23,364 nucleotides of DNA from a virus. The notes below the pieces were generated by a model. It was not told where the DNA came from and ran no database searches. It saw nothing but the letters and a program-made list of their open reading frames with translations. Below, one piece after another: positions 8,105 through 14,421 of the stretch (position 1 is its first letter; each line of letters starts with the position of its first letter). Where the stretch lies: IMG/VR virus record IMGVR_UViG_3300028115_000120, positions 1 to 23,364 of that record; one strand, 5' to 3'. A program made the translations under genes and the position numbers.

Positions 8105-8133
8105 ATTATACCACATTTTTAATCATTTGTCAA
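8105..8133 (-). promoter_or_regulatory. Consensus sigma70 promoter of the capsid/fibre operon
   Basis: On the minus strand: TTGACA (8133-8128), a 17-nt spacer, and TATAAT (8110-8105), with an extended -10 TGG. All 12 hexamer positions match consensus. Predicted start is about 8098, giving a leader of about 22 nt with AGGAGA before the TTG at 8075. The -35 box lies inside the last codons of the 51-aa gene. It would drive the 77-aa protein, zinc ribbon, scaffold, capsid, fibres and lysis genes. Confidence 0.88.
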
Positions 8134-8274
8134 GTCTTTTGCTTGACTTTTTGTATTCCTTGTGGTAGTTGGTTTTTTATTCTCCGATTCTAGTGCGGAA
8201 ATCCTATCGTCTAATCTTTGCAATATGGCATTCACTTGTTGGAGAATGTTATCCACATCTTGCTTAGTTACCAT
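8119..8274 (-). CDS. 51-aa coiled-coil protein
   Basis: Start ATG at 8274 overlaps the portal stop by 11 nt. The protein begins MVTKQDVDNILQQVNAILQR, continues with a heptad stretch (LDDRISALESEN) and ends in a basic/polar tail rich in Thr, Lys and Asn. A short coiled coil plus basic tail suggests an oligomeric accessory protein; similar small proteins follow the portal gene in other marine T7-like phages (recollection). A GGTAAC-type overlap start with no separate strong SD suggests coupling to portal translation. Its last codons contain the -35 element of the next promoter. Confidence 0.65.
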   Translation of the reverse strand: MVTKQDVDNILQQVNAILQRLDDRISALESENKKPTTTRNTKSQAKDLTND

Positions 8275-10210
8275 TGGCTTGCCTCATTTGTTGCTCAACA
8301 ATATCTTCTTTACTTGCGATCTCACGTTCTTTAAGTACAAGCTCTGCAAGTTTAGCTCTACGATCAAACTCTTTATCAGTTTCATCTTTGTCTGGTATTG
8401 CACCCTTCATAGCGGCAATCCGTTTAGTCTGTGCATCTTCAGGAAGGAGTTGAGTTTCTACTTCGTTCTGACGCACACGAGACATAATCTCTTCATTCTG
8501 TGCTTGGATGTTTGCAATGGTAGCTTGCTTCTGCGCCATATCCATTTCCATAGCCGCTTGTTGCATTGCTTGTTGTTCTGGGTTAGGCTGATTGGCTTCA
8601 CGTAACTTTGCAATAATTTCTTCACGGTTACTGAGGTTCATGTTATCTACAATAGACTCAATTAGTAATGGATACATCGGAGAGTCAGGTGACATTGTTT
8701 GTAACAACTGTACCAACTGAGTAACTTCATACTCACGTGCAATGATACCTAGTGATGAAGTTGTAATGAACTTAAAGTCTTTTGCAGGATAACGCTCTGG
8801 ATCAAACTGCATGTAACGGTGGGCAACTTTCTTGACCATTGGAATCAAGAACGCTTCTTGGAAGTTAATCAATGTACGCTTGTGACGTTTAATAATAGCC
8901 CCAAGTGACATTGAAATCCCTGCGGCTGTAGAGTCGCCATTAATACTTCCCGGTATTCCTGCCGCATCAATTGCACCAGTAGCCATTTGCACCATTTGTT
9001 GTAATGATGTTGATTGATTAAACGTGTTAGGGTCAAGCTGACCAAAGTTAAATGGTTGTAAGATCTCAGCAGGGTTACCATTAGTCAAGATTGCTTTACC
9101 CGGACGTACCTCTAGCTTAGCACCACGAGGGAGCCTAGAAGCGTCTACAGCCATCATTGGATGTACAGTCAATGCCAAGGCATCAATACGTGCGCGTAGT
9201 TCTGTATCGAGAGCTTTCTGTGCGTTGTAACCTTTTTCACAAACACCACGACCCCAAAAACGACCTGGTACGATATCCCAAGGGAATGCAATAACAGGAC
9301 GATCTTCCATCATATATGGGTTTGCTTCTACTTTCAGAAGTGTACTGTTGTTTGCAATGACAATGATTGCTTCGATATATTGATCTTTTGACTCTTCGGT
9401 CTCATCGTCCTCCATGTCGTATGCACTCTGTTCAAAGAGATCACGAGGAACAAGACCATAATACTTAGTCAAACGCACCTTGTCTTCAAAATGTACTGTC
9501 AAGTCTTGATCTGGCTCAAGATCGCTGTCAGGAGGTGCAGTTCCTACTTCAGTATCATTATAAATACCTTGCTCTTGTAATATTTTAACTTGGTGGTAAG
9601 GAACAAACTCATCAATCGCAACGCCCAGTGCTTCTTCAACGCTAGTCGCAACAGGATCAATCAAAAAGTTCTGGGGCATAACAGGACGTAAAGTAAAAAC
9701 AGTACGTGTTGTTTCCATCACACCAACTGCCTGCATTTCACCGTCAAGGATTGGTTGGGTTGCAGGAATAAACTCTTTAATTTCGTTGGCTACAATCTCT
9801 GCAACACCAGTACCAAACACGGCGGCATTGATAAGACACTCAGCGATTTGCTTACGCACCCCCACATACTGGAAATCTTCTGTGAGTTGTTCCCGTACAA
9901 GTTGGATGTCACCTTGGTTAGGATCAACCATGTCATCCTTAATATCAAAGAACTTACCACGACCAAACGTAGCTTCTTCGACTTCTGCGACACTAGACTC
10001 AACAGCTTGTTGTAATGCGGGAGAAATAATACGAGATCGTTCAGACGCTCGCATACTATCTTCTTCTGCCCAGACACCACGCCATAATCTATAGTATTCG
10101 TCAAACTTTTTTTGATAGTTGGCTTCGTAATGATCACGCCAAGTATTACATTTCTGCATTACCCAGTTTTCAAGTGATCCGTCTTTTGTAAAATCCTGTT
10201 CGTAATCCAT
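8264..10210 (-). CDS. Portal (head-tail connector) protein
   Basis: A 648-aa protein immediately downstream of the large terminase. The N-terminus (about 10-75) is helical and charged (WRDHYEANYQKKFDEYYRLW, RSRIISPALQQAVES), typical of P22/T7-type portals of marine podoviruses. VVEEATFG-like and FGTGVAEI segments, AFPWDIVPGRFWGRGVCEKG (about 330-350) and ALDTELRARIDALAL fit the stem/wing core. The C-terminal 110 residues (from about NPEQQAMQQAAMEMDMAQKQ) are Gln/Met/Glu-rich coiled coil, a usual barrel or tunnel extension. It should form the dodecameric DNA channel at one vertex, docking the terminase and tail. Length is within the range expected for this portal type. Confidence 0.85.
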   Translation of the reverse strand: MDYEQDFTKDGSLENWVMQKCNTWRDHYEANYQKKFDEYYRLWRGVWAEEDSMRASERSRIISPALQQAVESSVAEVEEATFGRGKFFDIKDDMVDPNQGDIQLVREQLTEDFQYVGVRKQIAECLINAAVFGTGVAEIVANEIKEFIPATQPILDGEMQAVGVMETTRTVFTLRPVMPQNFLIDPVATSVEEALGVAIDEFVPYHQVKILQEQGIYNDTEVGTAPPDSDLEPDQDLTVHFEDKVRLTKYYGLVPRDLFEQSAYDMEDDETEESKDQYIEAIIVIANNSTLLKVEANPYMMEDRPVIAFPWDIVPGRFWGRGVCEKGYNAQKALDTELRARIDALALTVHPMMAVDASRLPRGAKLEVRPGKAILTNGNPAEILQPFNFGQLDPNTFNQSTSLQQMVQMATGAIDAAGIPGSINGDSTAAGISMSLGAIIKRHKRTLINFQEAFLIPMVKKVAHRYMQFDPERYPAKDFKFITTSSLGIIAREYEVTQLVQLLQTMSPDSPMYPLLIESIVDNMNLSNREEIIAKLREANQPNPEQQAMQQAAMEMDMAQKQATIANIQAQNEEIMSRVRQNEVETQLLPEDAQTKRIAAMKGAIPDKDETDKEFDRRAKLAELVLKEREIASKEDIVEQQMRQANGN

Positions 10211-10211
10211 G

Positions 10212-11468
10212 TTAATATCCTGCTACGGTATCTAAAACTTCAAAATCATCTTCTTCGTAGTCGTAGTAGTAGACTACTTTAGCAAGTTGGTCAATGTAAG
10301 CGAGGGCATCAACCAAGTCATCGTGTACTAATGCATTAGGGAACTGAAAGAGTTCATCAAGAAAGTTTGCATTCCATTCGCCTTTATTAAGTGTTATTTG
10401 CTTATGTTCAAAACGGCCTTGAAGTCCCCAGATAATACGATCAATCTTTTTCTTGTTACCGTGTGTAAGTTCTTCAACACGAAAGAAACGCTGACTCGAT
10501 TTCATAATATCAGTTAGGTATGGAAGCACAGCATTTTTTAATGCACCTTTTTCAATCCCAACTGCAATTGGTTGGTAATGAGATACTGCATCAAATATTT
10601 TCTTTGCAGTTTTTTTAATATCCCATCTACCGTGAATAATGTTTGCTACCCACCATCCGTCTTCATTAACTTTTACAACGGCAATAGCGGTCTGGTCTAG
10701 TTTTTTGTTTTTTGATTTCGTTGCGGATTCAACATCTGCAAAACCTGCAAGGTCAACTGCAATATAATAATCCCCATGCTCAGGCTCTTCATCATCAAAC
10801 TGTACCCAGTCTTCTTTAAATATTTCTGAACCACTAGCTTCAAAGCTTGCAAGGAATTCTTGCCTGAACGCATAGCTCGACATGGATTTTTTAGCTGTAT
10901 CAATTTCGTTTGGATCGAGTAACGGATTGTCATAAGATGTGAAATGCCATGCTTTATATGACTCATCATCCTCTAACTCCGCATACTGATACAACTCATA
11001 AAAGTGATTACGACCCATTGGCGTACCAATAAACATGGCTTCACCCTTCTGGTCAGCAAGCGCAGGACGTAGAATCTGTTCCCATACACTAGGTTTCATA
11101 TCCGCATATTCGTCCATCACAAGGAACTTAAGGGATACACCACGCATGGTCTCTGGTCTATCAGCACCTTTTAGTGAGATAGTACAACCGTTAATGAGAG
11201 TGATTTGCAAGTTGTTAATGTGGGAACTTTTAATGACAGGATGCGCTAGCTCTAGCAATGTTTGCCACATAATATCACGAGCCTGCCCTTGAGTTGGCGC
11301 AACATAAAACACATGACCACGTTCAGTCTGTAATGCGTTAATGATTAACAACCAAGCGGCAAGTCGTGATTTACCTGTACGTCTTCCTGCCGCAACAATC
11401 TTAAATCGTGCCTTATCTTCAAAGACATCTTGTTGCCACGGTAGTAGTTCTACATTAAGTTCTGTCAT
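10212..11468 (-). CDS. terL: Terminase large subunit (ATPase/nuclease)
   Basis: A 418-aa packaging motor. Walker A is GRRTGKS (residues 28-34, with the preceding KIVAAG), Walker B is LVMDE (residues about 116-120, catalytic Glu 120) and the coupling segment lies near GTPMGRNHFYELY. The C-terminal RNase H-like nuclease has its first Asp in YYIAVDLAG (about residue 235) and the late acidic cluster in HDDLVDALAYI. It hydrolyses ATP to drive DNA into the procapsid through the portal and cuts the concatemer. It overlaps the upstream gene by 4 nt and is followed by the portal after a 1-nt gap. Length is typical of compact terminases. Confidence 0.92.
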   Translation of the reverse strand: MTELNVELLPWQQDVFEDKARFKIVAAGRRTGKSRLAAWLLIINALQTERGHVFYVAPTQGQARDIMWQTLLELAHPVIKSSHINNLQITLINGCTISLKGADRPETMRGVSLKFLVMDEYADMKPSVWEQILRPALADQKGEAMFIGTPMGRNHFYELYQYAELEDDESYKAWHFTSYDNPLLDPNEIDTAKKSMSSYAFRQEFLASFEASGSEIFKEDWVQFDDEEPEHGDYYIAVDLAGFADVESATKSKNKKLDQTAIAVVKVNEDGWWVANIIHGRWDIKKTAKKIFDAVSHYQPIAVGIEKGALKNAVLPYLTDIMKSSQRFFRVEELTHGNKKKIDRIIWGLQGRFEHKQITLNKGEWNANFLDELFQFPNALVHDDLVDALAYIDQLAKVVYYYDYEEDDFEVLDTVAGY

Positions 11469-12181
11469 TTACGAGCGTAAGGTGTTCCTTGTAAGAGTAA
11501 ACTATCAAGCTTGTCAAATTCACTTTCTAGTCCTGTTGCTTCTCCTTTCAATTCATCTATTGTAACAGACTCCTCCTGTACTGGTTGAGCCGTTGGCTCT
11601 GGTCCTTGCTGTACAGGAGGTAACTCAAAATCCAGACGACCCGGCTCCGTTGGAGGTATAGGAATATCTTTGAAACCGGGTTCTCCTAATAGATCTGCTT
11701 CATACAATTCCGCATGAGTTCTAAATTTTGCACGCTTACTTGGATCATTCTGTGTTTGATGGTAGCGACCCCACCATTCATCAACAGGCATTGATTCTAA
11801 CTTTTTAAAATCAGAGCGTGGACGCATTCGATGGTCTGCAAGGAATAGTACTTGCTGTTGGTCTAAGTCTAGTTCAGCAGGATTATAATCAATAGGTAAC
11901 TCTTGTACCCACTCTGGTGGTTCTTCTTTCAATACCTCTTCGTAGAATGCTTTGATTCTATTAAGACCTACTTCAGCAGATTTACCTTCTCCAATTTCAT
12001 ACTGGAACGCACCACGTCCGGGACCACCACCCATCTGAACACGATCAGGAATAATACCCATACGTTGTTCTGAGTCCCAACTTTCATGGTATGCAATTTT
12101 ATTCATCGCATCAGCAATCAAATCAGGAGACATTTCTTTTTCTTCTGCAATTAGATTTAAAATTCTCTGAGCTTCACTCAT
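11465..12181 (-). CDS. Lytic-transglycosylase-like virion protein (putative)
   Basis: A 238-aa protein. Residues about 20-80 carry ADAMNKIAYHESWDSEQRMG followed by GGPGRGAFQYEIGEGKSAEVG. A helix ending in a Glu within an (A)xHES motif and then a G-x-FQ(Y/I)E loop is the signature layout of SLT/lysozyme-like peptidoglycan-cleaving domains (ESg...G.fQ). The remaining C-terminal half is Pro/Glu-rich and probably disordered. In this family such a domain would be carried in the virion and open the cell wall during DNA entry. Lying between TerS and TerL is unusual for a lysozyme. It overlaps TerL by 4 nt and the previous gene by 8 nt. Catalytic Glu identity is an inference from motif spacing. Confidence 0.5.
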   Translation of the reverse strand: MSEAQRILNLIAEEKEMSPDLIADAMNKIAYHESWDSEQRMGIIPDRVQMGGGPGRGAFQYEIGEGKSAEVGLNRIKAFYEEVLKEEPPEWVQELPIDYNPAELDLDQQQVLFLADHRMRPRSDFKKLESMPVDEWWGRYHQTQNDPSKRAKFRTHAELYEADLLGEPGFKDIPIPPTEPGRLDFELPPVQQGPEPTAQPVQEESVTIDELKGEATGLESEFDKLDSLLLQGTPYARK

Positions 12182-12548
12182 GATCTATGATTTCTCCTTT
12201 ACCCTCAGTGCTGATTGTAGTCTCACCGCCTACACCAGTGATCGTAATGTTTACAGATGACCTACCACCGCTTGCATCTTTTTCAAAATAACTCACAGGT
12301 AGCATACGATCCATTAATAATTTCCATGCCGCCGCTTGATTCTTATGTTCATCGTCTAATGCGGCGTTGACAATACTATCAAGTACCTTTCGAGACTTCG
12401 GACTGGCTAACAAACGAGCTTTCATCTCATTGATTGCCGCCGCATCTCCGGGAGGTCTTCCACGTTTTACGCGATTGCCCACCTTTTTAGACTCAACATC
12501 ACTCTTAGGGGGTCTTCCAATTCTTTTTGTTGGAGTATTCTCTGTCAT
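12174..12548 (-). CDS. Terminase small subunit-like DNA-binding protein
   Basis: A 124-aa protein directly upstream of the packaging genes. Its N-terminal 35 residues hold two AT-hook-like motifs (KRIGRPPKS and KRGRPPGDA), known to bind the AT-rich minor groove. A helical middle follows (about 40-90: INEMKARLLASPKSRKVLD, NQAAAWKLLMDRMLP), resembling small terminase oligomerisation regions, with a Gly-rich/acidic C-terminus (ITGVGGETTISTEGKGE). It would recognise phage DNA for packaging. The start at 12548 was preferred to the TTG at 12584, which adds residues unlike the family. It is the first gene behind the strong promoter at 12651-12679. Identity is inferred from position plus the DNA-binding motifs. 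Confidence 0.65.
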   Translation of the reverse strand: MTENTPTKRIGRPPKSDVESKKVGNRVKRGRPPGDAAAINEMKARLLASPKSRKVLDSIVNAALDDEHKNQAAAWKLLMDRMLPVSYFEKDASGGRSSVNITITGVGGETTISTEGKGEIIDHE

Positions 12549-12650
12549 ATACAGTACTCTGTAGTTATCGCAACAGAAATGCAAGAGATATTAACATTAA
12601 AAGTAATTAACTACTTGCGTTTTTCTCTTGCGTTTCTCTAAAGTGTATAT

Positions 12651-12679
12651 ATTGTACCATACTTTTGTTGATTTGTCAA
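12651..12679 (-). promoter_or_regulatory. Sigma70 promoter of the packaging/portal operon
   Basis: On the minus strand: TTGACA (12679-12674), a 17-nt spacer, TACAAT (12656-12651), with extended -10 TGG. It shares TTGACAAAT and the TGG before the -10 with the promoter at 8105-8133. Predicted start is about 12644, giving a leader of about 95 nt to the TerS ATG. The leader contains a short direct repeat (AAACGCAAG twice, 12614-12635). Confidence 0.85.
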
Positions 12680-12773
12680 GACCTTTTAACATAATCAGTG
12701 CATATTCTTCCCTTGTCCCTTTCTCTGGCGGGTCTCAGCCATGCTGTTTATCTCCGCAGACGCGGTTAAGTCT

Positions 12774-12802
12774 TTGTAAATGCAAATGATTCGCATTAAG
12801 AT
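12774..12802 (+). promoter_or_regulatory. Candidate plus-strand sigma70 promoter spanned by a Fur-like site
   Basis: TTGTAA (12774-12779), a 17-nt spacer and TAAGAT (12797-12802): four of six matches in each hexamer. The spacer is almost filled by the palindrome TGCAAATGATTCGCA (12781-12795), the geometry of a Fur-repressed promoter. It would transcribe toward the 174-aa gene with a leader of about 350 nt. Promoter strength is uncertain. Confidence 0.4.
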
Positions 12803-12813
12803 AACCATTATCA
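12781..12813. promoter_or_regulatory. Two tandem Fur-box-like palindromes
   Basis: Site 1 TGCAAATGATTCGCA (12781-12795) is a near-perfect 7-1-7 palindrome. Site 2, read on the minus strand as TGATAATGGTTATCT (12813-12799), matches 12 of 14 non-central positions of the gammaproteobacterial Fur 7-1-7 consensus TGATAATNATTATCA. Fur is a host iron-responsive repressor. Function here is inferred from sequence only. Confidence 0.5.
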
Positions 12814-12901
12814 TTTAGATTTTTATTTTACCTTTTTTTGTATCTGAGTAGGTACACTATCGACACGTTTACCGGTGTGCCCTCCCCCCGGCCTGCGGAG
12901 T

Positions 12902-12943
12902 TGGCATGGTTGTTGCATGGCGAAAACTGGCACGATTCTTGAT
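12902..12943 (+). promoter_or_regulatory. Two tandem sigma54-like -24/-12 elements
   Basis: Element 1: TGGCATG-N4-TTGCA (12902-12917) differs from the consensus TGGCACG-N4-TTGCW at one base. Element 2: TGGCACG-N4-TTGAT (12928-12943) has a perfect -24 part but TTGA in place of TTGC at -12. They are 26 bp apart and both point toward the 174-aa gene. Sigma54 promoters need an enhancer-binding activator; none is encoded nearby. Confidence 0.45.
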
Positions 12944-12985
12944 TAGTTCAACATGTCAAATGATTTCTGACTATGGAAGTGTGAG

Positions 12986-13052
12986 TATCGATACAGTACC
13001 CCTATGGATATCTTTCTAATAGACCCCACCTATCACCCCAGTCATATCGATA
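12986..13052. repeat. Two TATCGATA octamer palindromes (possible operators)
   Basis: Perfect octamers at 12986-12993 and 13045-13052, 59 bp apart, with a 7/8 match at 12858-12865 (TATCGACA). They lie between the sigma54-like elements and the first plus-strand gene. Role unknown; the spacing would allow binding of a dimeric regulator at both sites. Confidence 0.4.
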
Positions 13053-13130
13053 GATATATACAATGAAACTAACATGCTCCAAACACGGTCTAACCTAACA
13101 AGAGCGCAATACCGCGTCTCGAATCCAGAG

Positions 13131-13146
13131 TTTAAGCATACTTAAA
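13131..13146 (+). repeat. 16-bp palindromic leader element, copy 1
   Basis: TTTAAGCATACTTAAA: inverted half-sites TTTAAG/CTTAAA around CATA. It ends 12 nt before the ATG of the 174-aa gene, just upstream of the GAGG ribosome-binding site. An identical copy lies at 13708-13723. Confidence 0.8.
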
Positions 13147-13158
13147 GAGGTAGTAAAA

Positions 13159-13683
13159 ATGGATATCAAAACGCATGTAACAAAAATGGCATCTGCTCTG
13201 AAGAGTCAGCAGACAGCAGGCATTAAGACTGTTGGTGTTCTGAAGGCATTCATCAATGAGGCCACATTAGGCGATGCACTGATTCAGAACTACATTGATC
13301 AAGTCCAAGAACAGGCGATTGCGAAAGGGGTTCTTAAATCATCATCGGCAACGATGAAGTCTCAAATCAAGAAAGTCCTTAAACTGGCAATGACGCATAA
13401 AGAGGATGTGATTAAACTGGCAGAAAATGCGGGCAATTTAGACCAGTGGTATAAAGCCTGTCTAGACGCTAAAGATCCGAGCAGGAATAAAACGCATAAG
13501 GTTAACAAGCCGAAAGCGCAAGACCTACCGAAACTTCAGGATGAAGCGAAAGAACCGAGCGAAGTGACCAGTCCGATCGATCAATTCAAGACGGCATTGC
13601 GAGCGATGCTTGATTCGGGAATGACGATGCATCAAATACAGACGATCATCGCTCAAGAGATCGAGGTCGCGAAAGCGGCCTAA
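13159..13683 (+). CDS. Early protein of unknown function (174 aa)
   Basis: First gene of the plus-strand block, with its own leader element, a GAGG site 9 nt before the ATG, and an intrinsic terminator 4 nt after its stop. I do not recognise the family. The sequence suggests a helical N-terminal domain (about 1-105, Lys-rich: LKSQQTAGIKTVGVLKAFI, MKSQIKKVLKLAMTHKEDV), a basic/Pro linker (NKTHKVNKPKAQDLP) and a short helical C-terminal segment (about 138-174, DQFKTALRAMLDSGMTMHQI). Basic linker plus helical domains suggest a nucleic-acid or host-protein binder, such as an early host-takeover factor or regulator. No enzymatic motif is seen. Isolated transcription and high expression signals are seen; function is inference. 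Confidence 0.75.
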   Translation: MDIKTHVTKMASALKSQQTAGIKTVGVLKAFINEATLGDALIQNYIDQVQEQAIAKGVLKSSSATMKSQIKKVLKLAMTHKEDVIKLAENAGNLDQWYKACLDAKDPSRNKTHKVNKPKAQDLPKLQDEAKEPSEVTSPIDQFKTALRAMLDSGMTMHQIQTIIAQEIEVAKAA

Positions 13684-13686
13684 TCT

Positions 13687-13710
13687 GGAGGGGCGAAAGC
13701 CCCTTCTTTT
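13687..13710 (+). terminator. Intrinsic terminator after the 174-aa gene
   Basis: An 8-bp stem GGAGGGGC/GCCCCTTC (one G-T pair) with a GAAA tetraloop, followed by TTTT. It isolates the first gene from the following cluster, although the short T-run may allow readthrough. Confidence 0.8.
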
Positions 13711-13723
13711 AAGCATACTTAAA
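13708..13723 (+). repeat. 16-bp palindromic leader element, copy 2
   Basis: Identical TTTAAGCATACTTAAA, overlapping the terminator T-run and ending 13 nt before the GTG of the next gene, directly upstream of AAGGAG. Placement relative to the start codon is the same as for copy 1. Confidence 0.8.
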
Positions 13724-13736
13724 AAGGAGTACATTT

Positions 13737-13850
13737 GTGGATACACTTGTGACATTGTTTGTGATTTCATTTGTGGCCTTTATGTTGGGCACAGGTGGTT
13801 GGTTGTTCAAGAGTATATGGGAATTGATAACAGGAGAAGATTGTGAATAG
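13737..13850 (+). CDS. Micro membrane protein (37 aa)
   Basis: A GTG start preceded by AAGGAG at 8 nt. The protein has one predicted transmembrane helix (about residues 3-24, LVTLFVISFVAFMLGTGGWL) and a short acidic tail (ELITGEDCE). It is too short for standard gene callers but has an excellent ribosome-binding site and overlaps the next small gene by 8 nt. It probably acts in the inner membrane early in infection. Function unknown. Confidence 0.6.
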   Translation: MDTLVTLFVISFVAFMLGTGGWLFKSIWELITGEDCE

Positions 13851-13953
13851 TTTTGAGTTAATGAATCCGCTGTTGCATTCAGCGTTACATGGTGCAGAGC
13901 TTGTAGTTCTGTTGTTTGTTGGTATATATTTTGTGAGTAAACTTGGAGAGTAA
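13843..13953 (+). CDS. Micro membrane protein (36 aa)
   Basis: A GTG start inside the end of the preceding gene, with AGGAGA 5 nt before it. One predicted transmembrane helix spans about residues 15-33 (GAELVVLLFVGIYFVSKL). The pair with the preceding 37-aa protein, overlapping by 8 nt, suggests translational coupling and possibly joint function. Function unknown. Confidence 0.55.
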   Translation: MNSFELMNPLLHSALHGAELVVLLFVGIYFVSKLGE

Positions 13954-13954
13954 C

Positions 13955-14194
13955 ATGAAATTAGAATGTAAGTTGTTTGATCTTAAGGATCTACGTGAGA
14001 GTCAAGTGTCATTTATTGCTGAGGCATTCTTCAGCGAGGCGAATGAGGACTTTGATGGTGGCTATATGTCGTTGGCTCGTGGTAACTACTCGACGGCATA
14101 CGATTTGTTCAGTATGATGGGCGGTAATGAGTGGTATCAATTACGCGCTCGCAGATGTCAAGAACGGTTGAATGAAATTGAGGAGGCAGAGTAA
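13955..14194 (+). CDS. Small early protein (79 aa), unknown function
   Basis: Starts at the ATG at 13955, one base after the previous stop, with GGAGAG in the preceding codons. A longer frame from a TTG at 13943 is not needed. The helical protein contains DLRESQVSFIAEAFFSEANE and GNYSTAYDLFSMMGGNEWYQ, resembling a TPR-like helical pair. It ends in an acidic stretch (RLNEIEEAE). No catalytic motif is recognised. It is part of a tightly packed early operon. Confidence 0.65.
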   Translation: MKLECKLFDLKDLRESQVSFIAEAFFSEANEDFDGGYMSLARGNYSTAYDLFSMMGGNEWYQLRARRCQERLNEIEEAE

Positions 14195-14421
14195 TGAGTA
14201 AAGATTATATGTATGAACCGTATGAAGAGACTCACCACTACATTGTGGTGCAAGAGATTAAAACCATGCGTGAATATTCTTTGGAGGCGACGAGTCTTCA
14301 GGATGCGATCACGCAGATCGAGCAGGGTGATCACAATAATGTCTCGATTGAGGACGATTGTGGTACAGAGGAAATCAAAGGCCGTGTTGTGTCGGCCCGT
14401 ATTGATGAGGAGATGGAGTAA
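14194..14421 (+). CDS. Small acidic early protein (75 aa), unknown function
   Basis: The ATG at 14194 overlaps the preceding stop (TAATG) and GAGGCAGAG precedes it. The sequence includes THHYIVVQEIKTMREYSLEA then TSLQDAITQIEQGD, an alternating strand-helix layout like small alpha/beta domains; the VVQEIKT...EATSLQDA pattern resembles the 70-aa protein at 15055-15267 (FTVPYKETVTG...AESLEEATNKL). Both may therefore share one fold. Function unknown. Confidence 0.65.
   Translation: MSKDYMYEPYEETHHYIVVQEIKTMREYSLEATSLQDAITQIEQGDHNNVSIEDDCGTEEIKGRVVSARIDEEME

Larger units (their letters stand above)
12680..13158. other. Divergent control region between the two transcription blocks
   Basis: There is no convincing gene in this stretch. 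Besides the sites listed separately it holds an AT-rich tract (about 12806-12845), a Cys/Gly-codon-free GC-rich patch (about 12868-12900) and an 8-bp inverted repeat (CTCCGCAG at 12752-12759, CTGCGGAG at 12893-12900) flanking the Fur-like sites and AT tract. Position between divergent blocks plus the AT tract makes it a candidate replication origin, but there is no direct origin signal such as iterons. Confidence 0.6.

Noticed and set aside
8250-8259. Perfect DnaA-box-like sequence TTATCCACA
   Set aside because: It is single, lies inside the 51-aa coding sequence and one such 9-mer is not improbable in a window this size.
9786-10137. Frames overlapping the portal N-terminal region on both strands
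   Set aside because: Shadow frames; the portal frame is continuous and motif-bearing there.
12906-13019. A 37-aa plus-strand frame with GGAG 5 nt before its ATG
   Set aside because: It overlaps both sigma54-like elements, has unremarkable composition (hydrophobic/Arg mix without a clear helix) and no coupling to a neighbour. The SD-like sequence may be chance in a GC-rich patch. Conservation in relatives would be needed.
13110-13135. T-arm-like string (CTCGAATCC) suggesting a tRNA
   Set aside because: No matching acceptor stem, D-arm or anticodon arm can be folded around it.
13074-13145. A 23-aa frame ending in the first TTTAAGCATACTTAAA element
   Set aside because: No ribosome-binding site and no resemblance to a known leader peptide; most likely chance.
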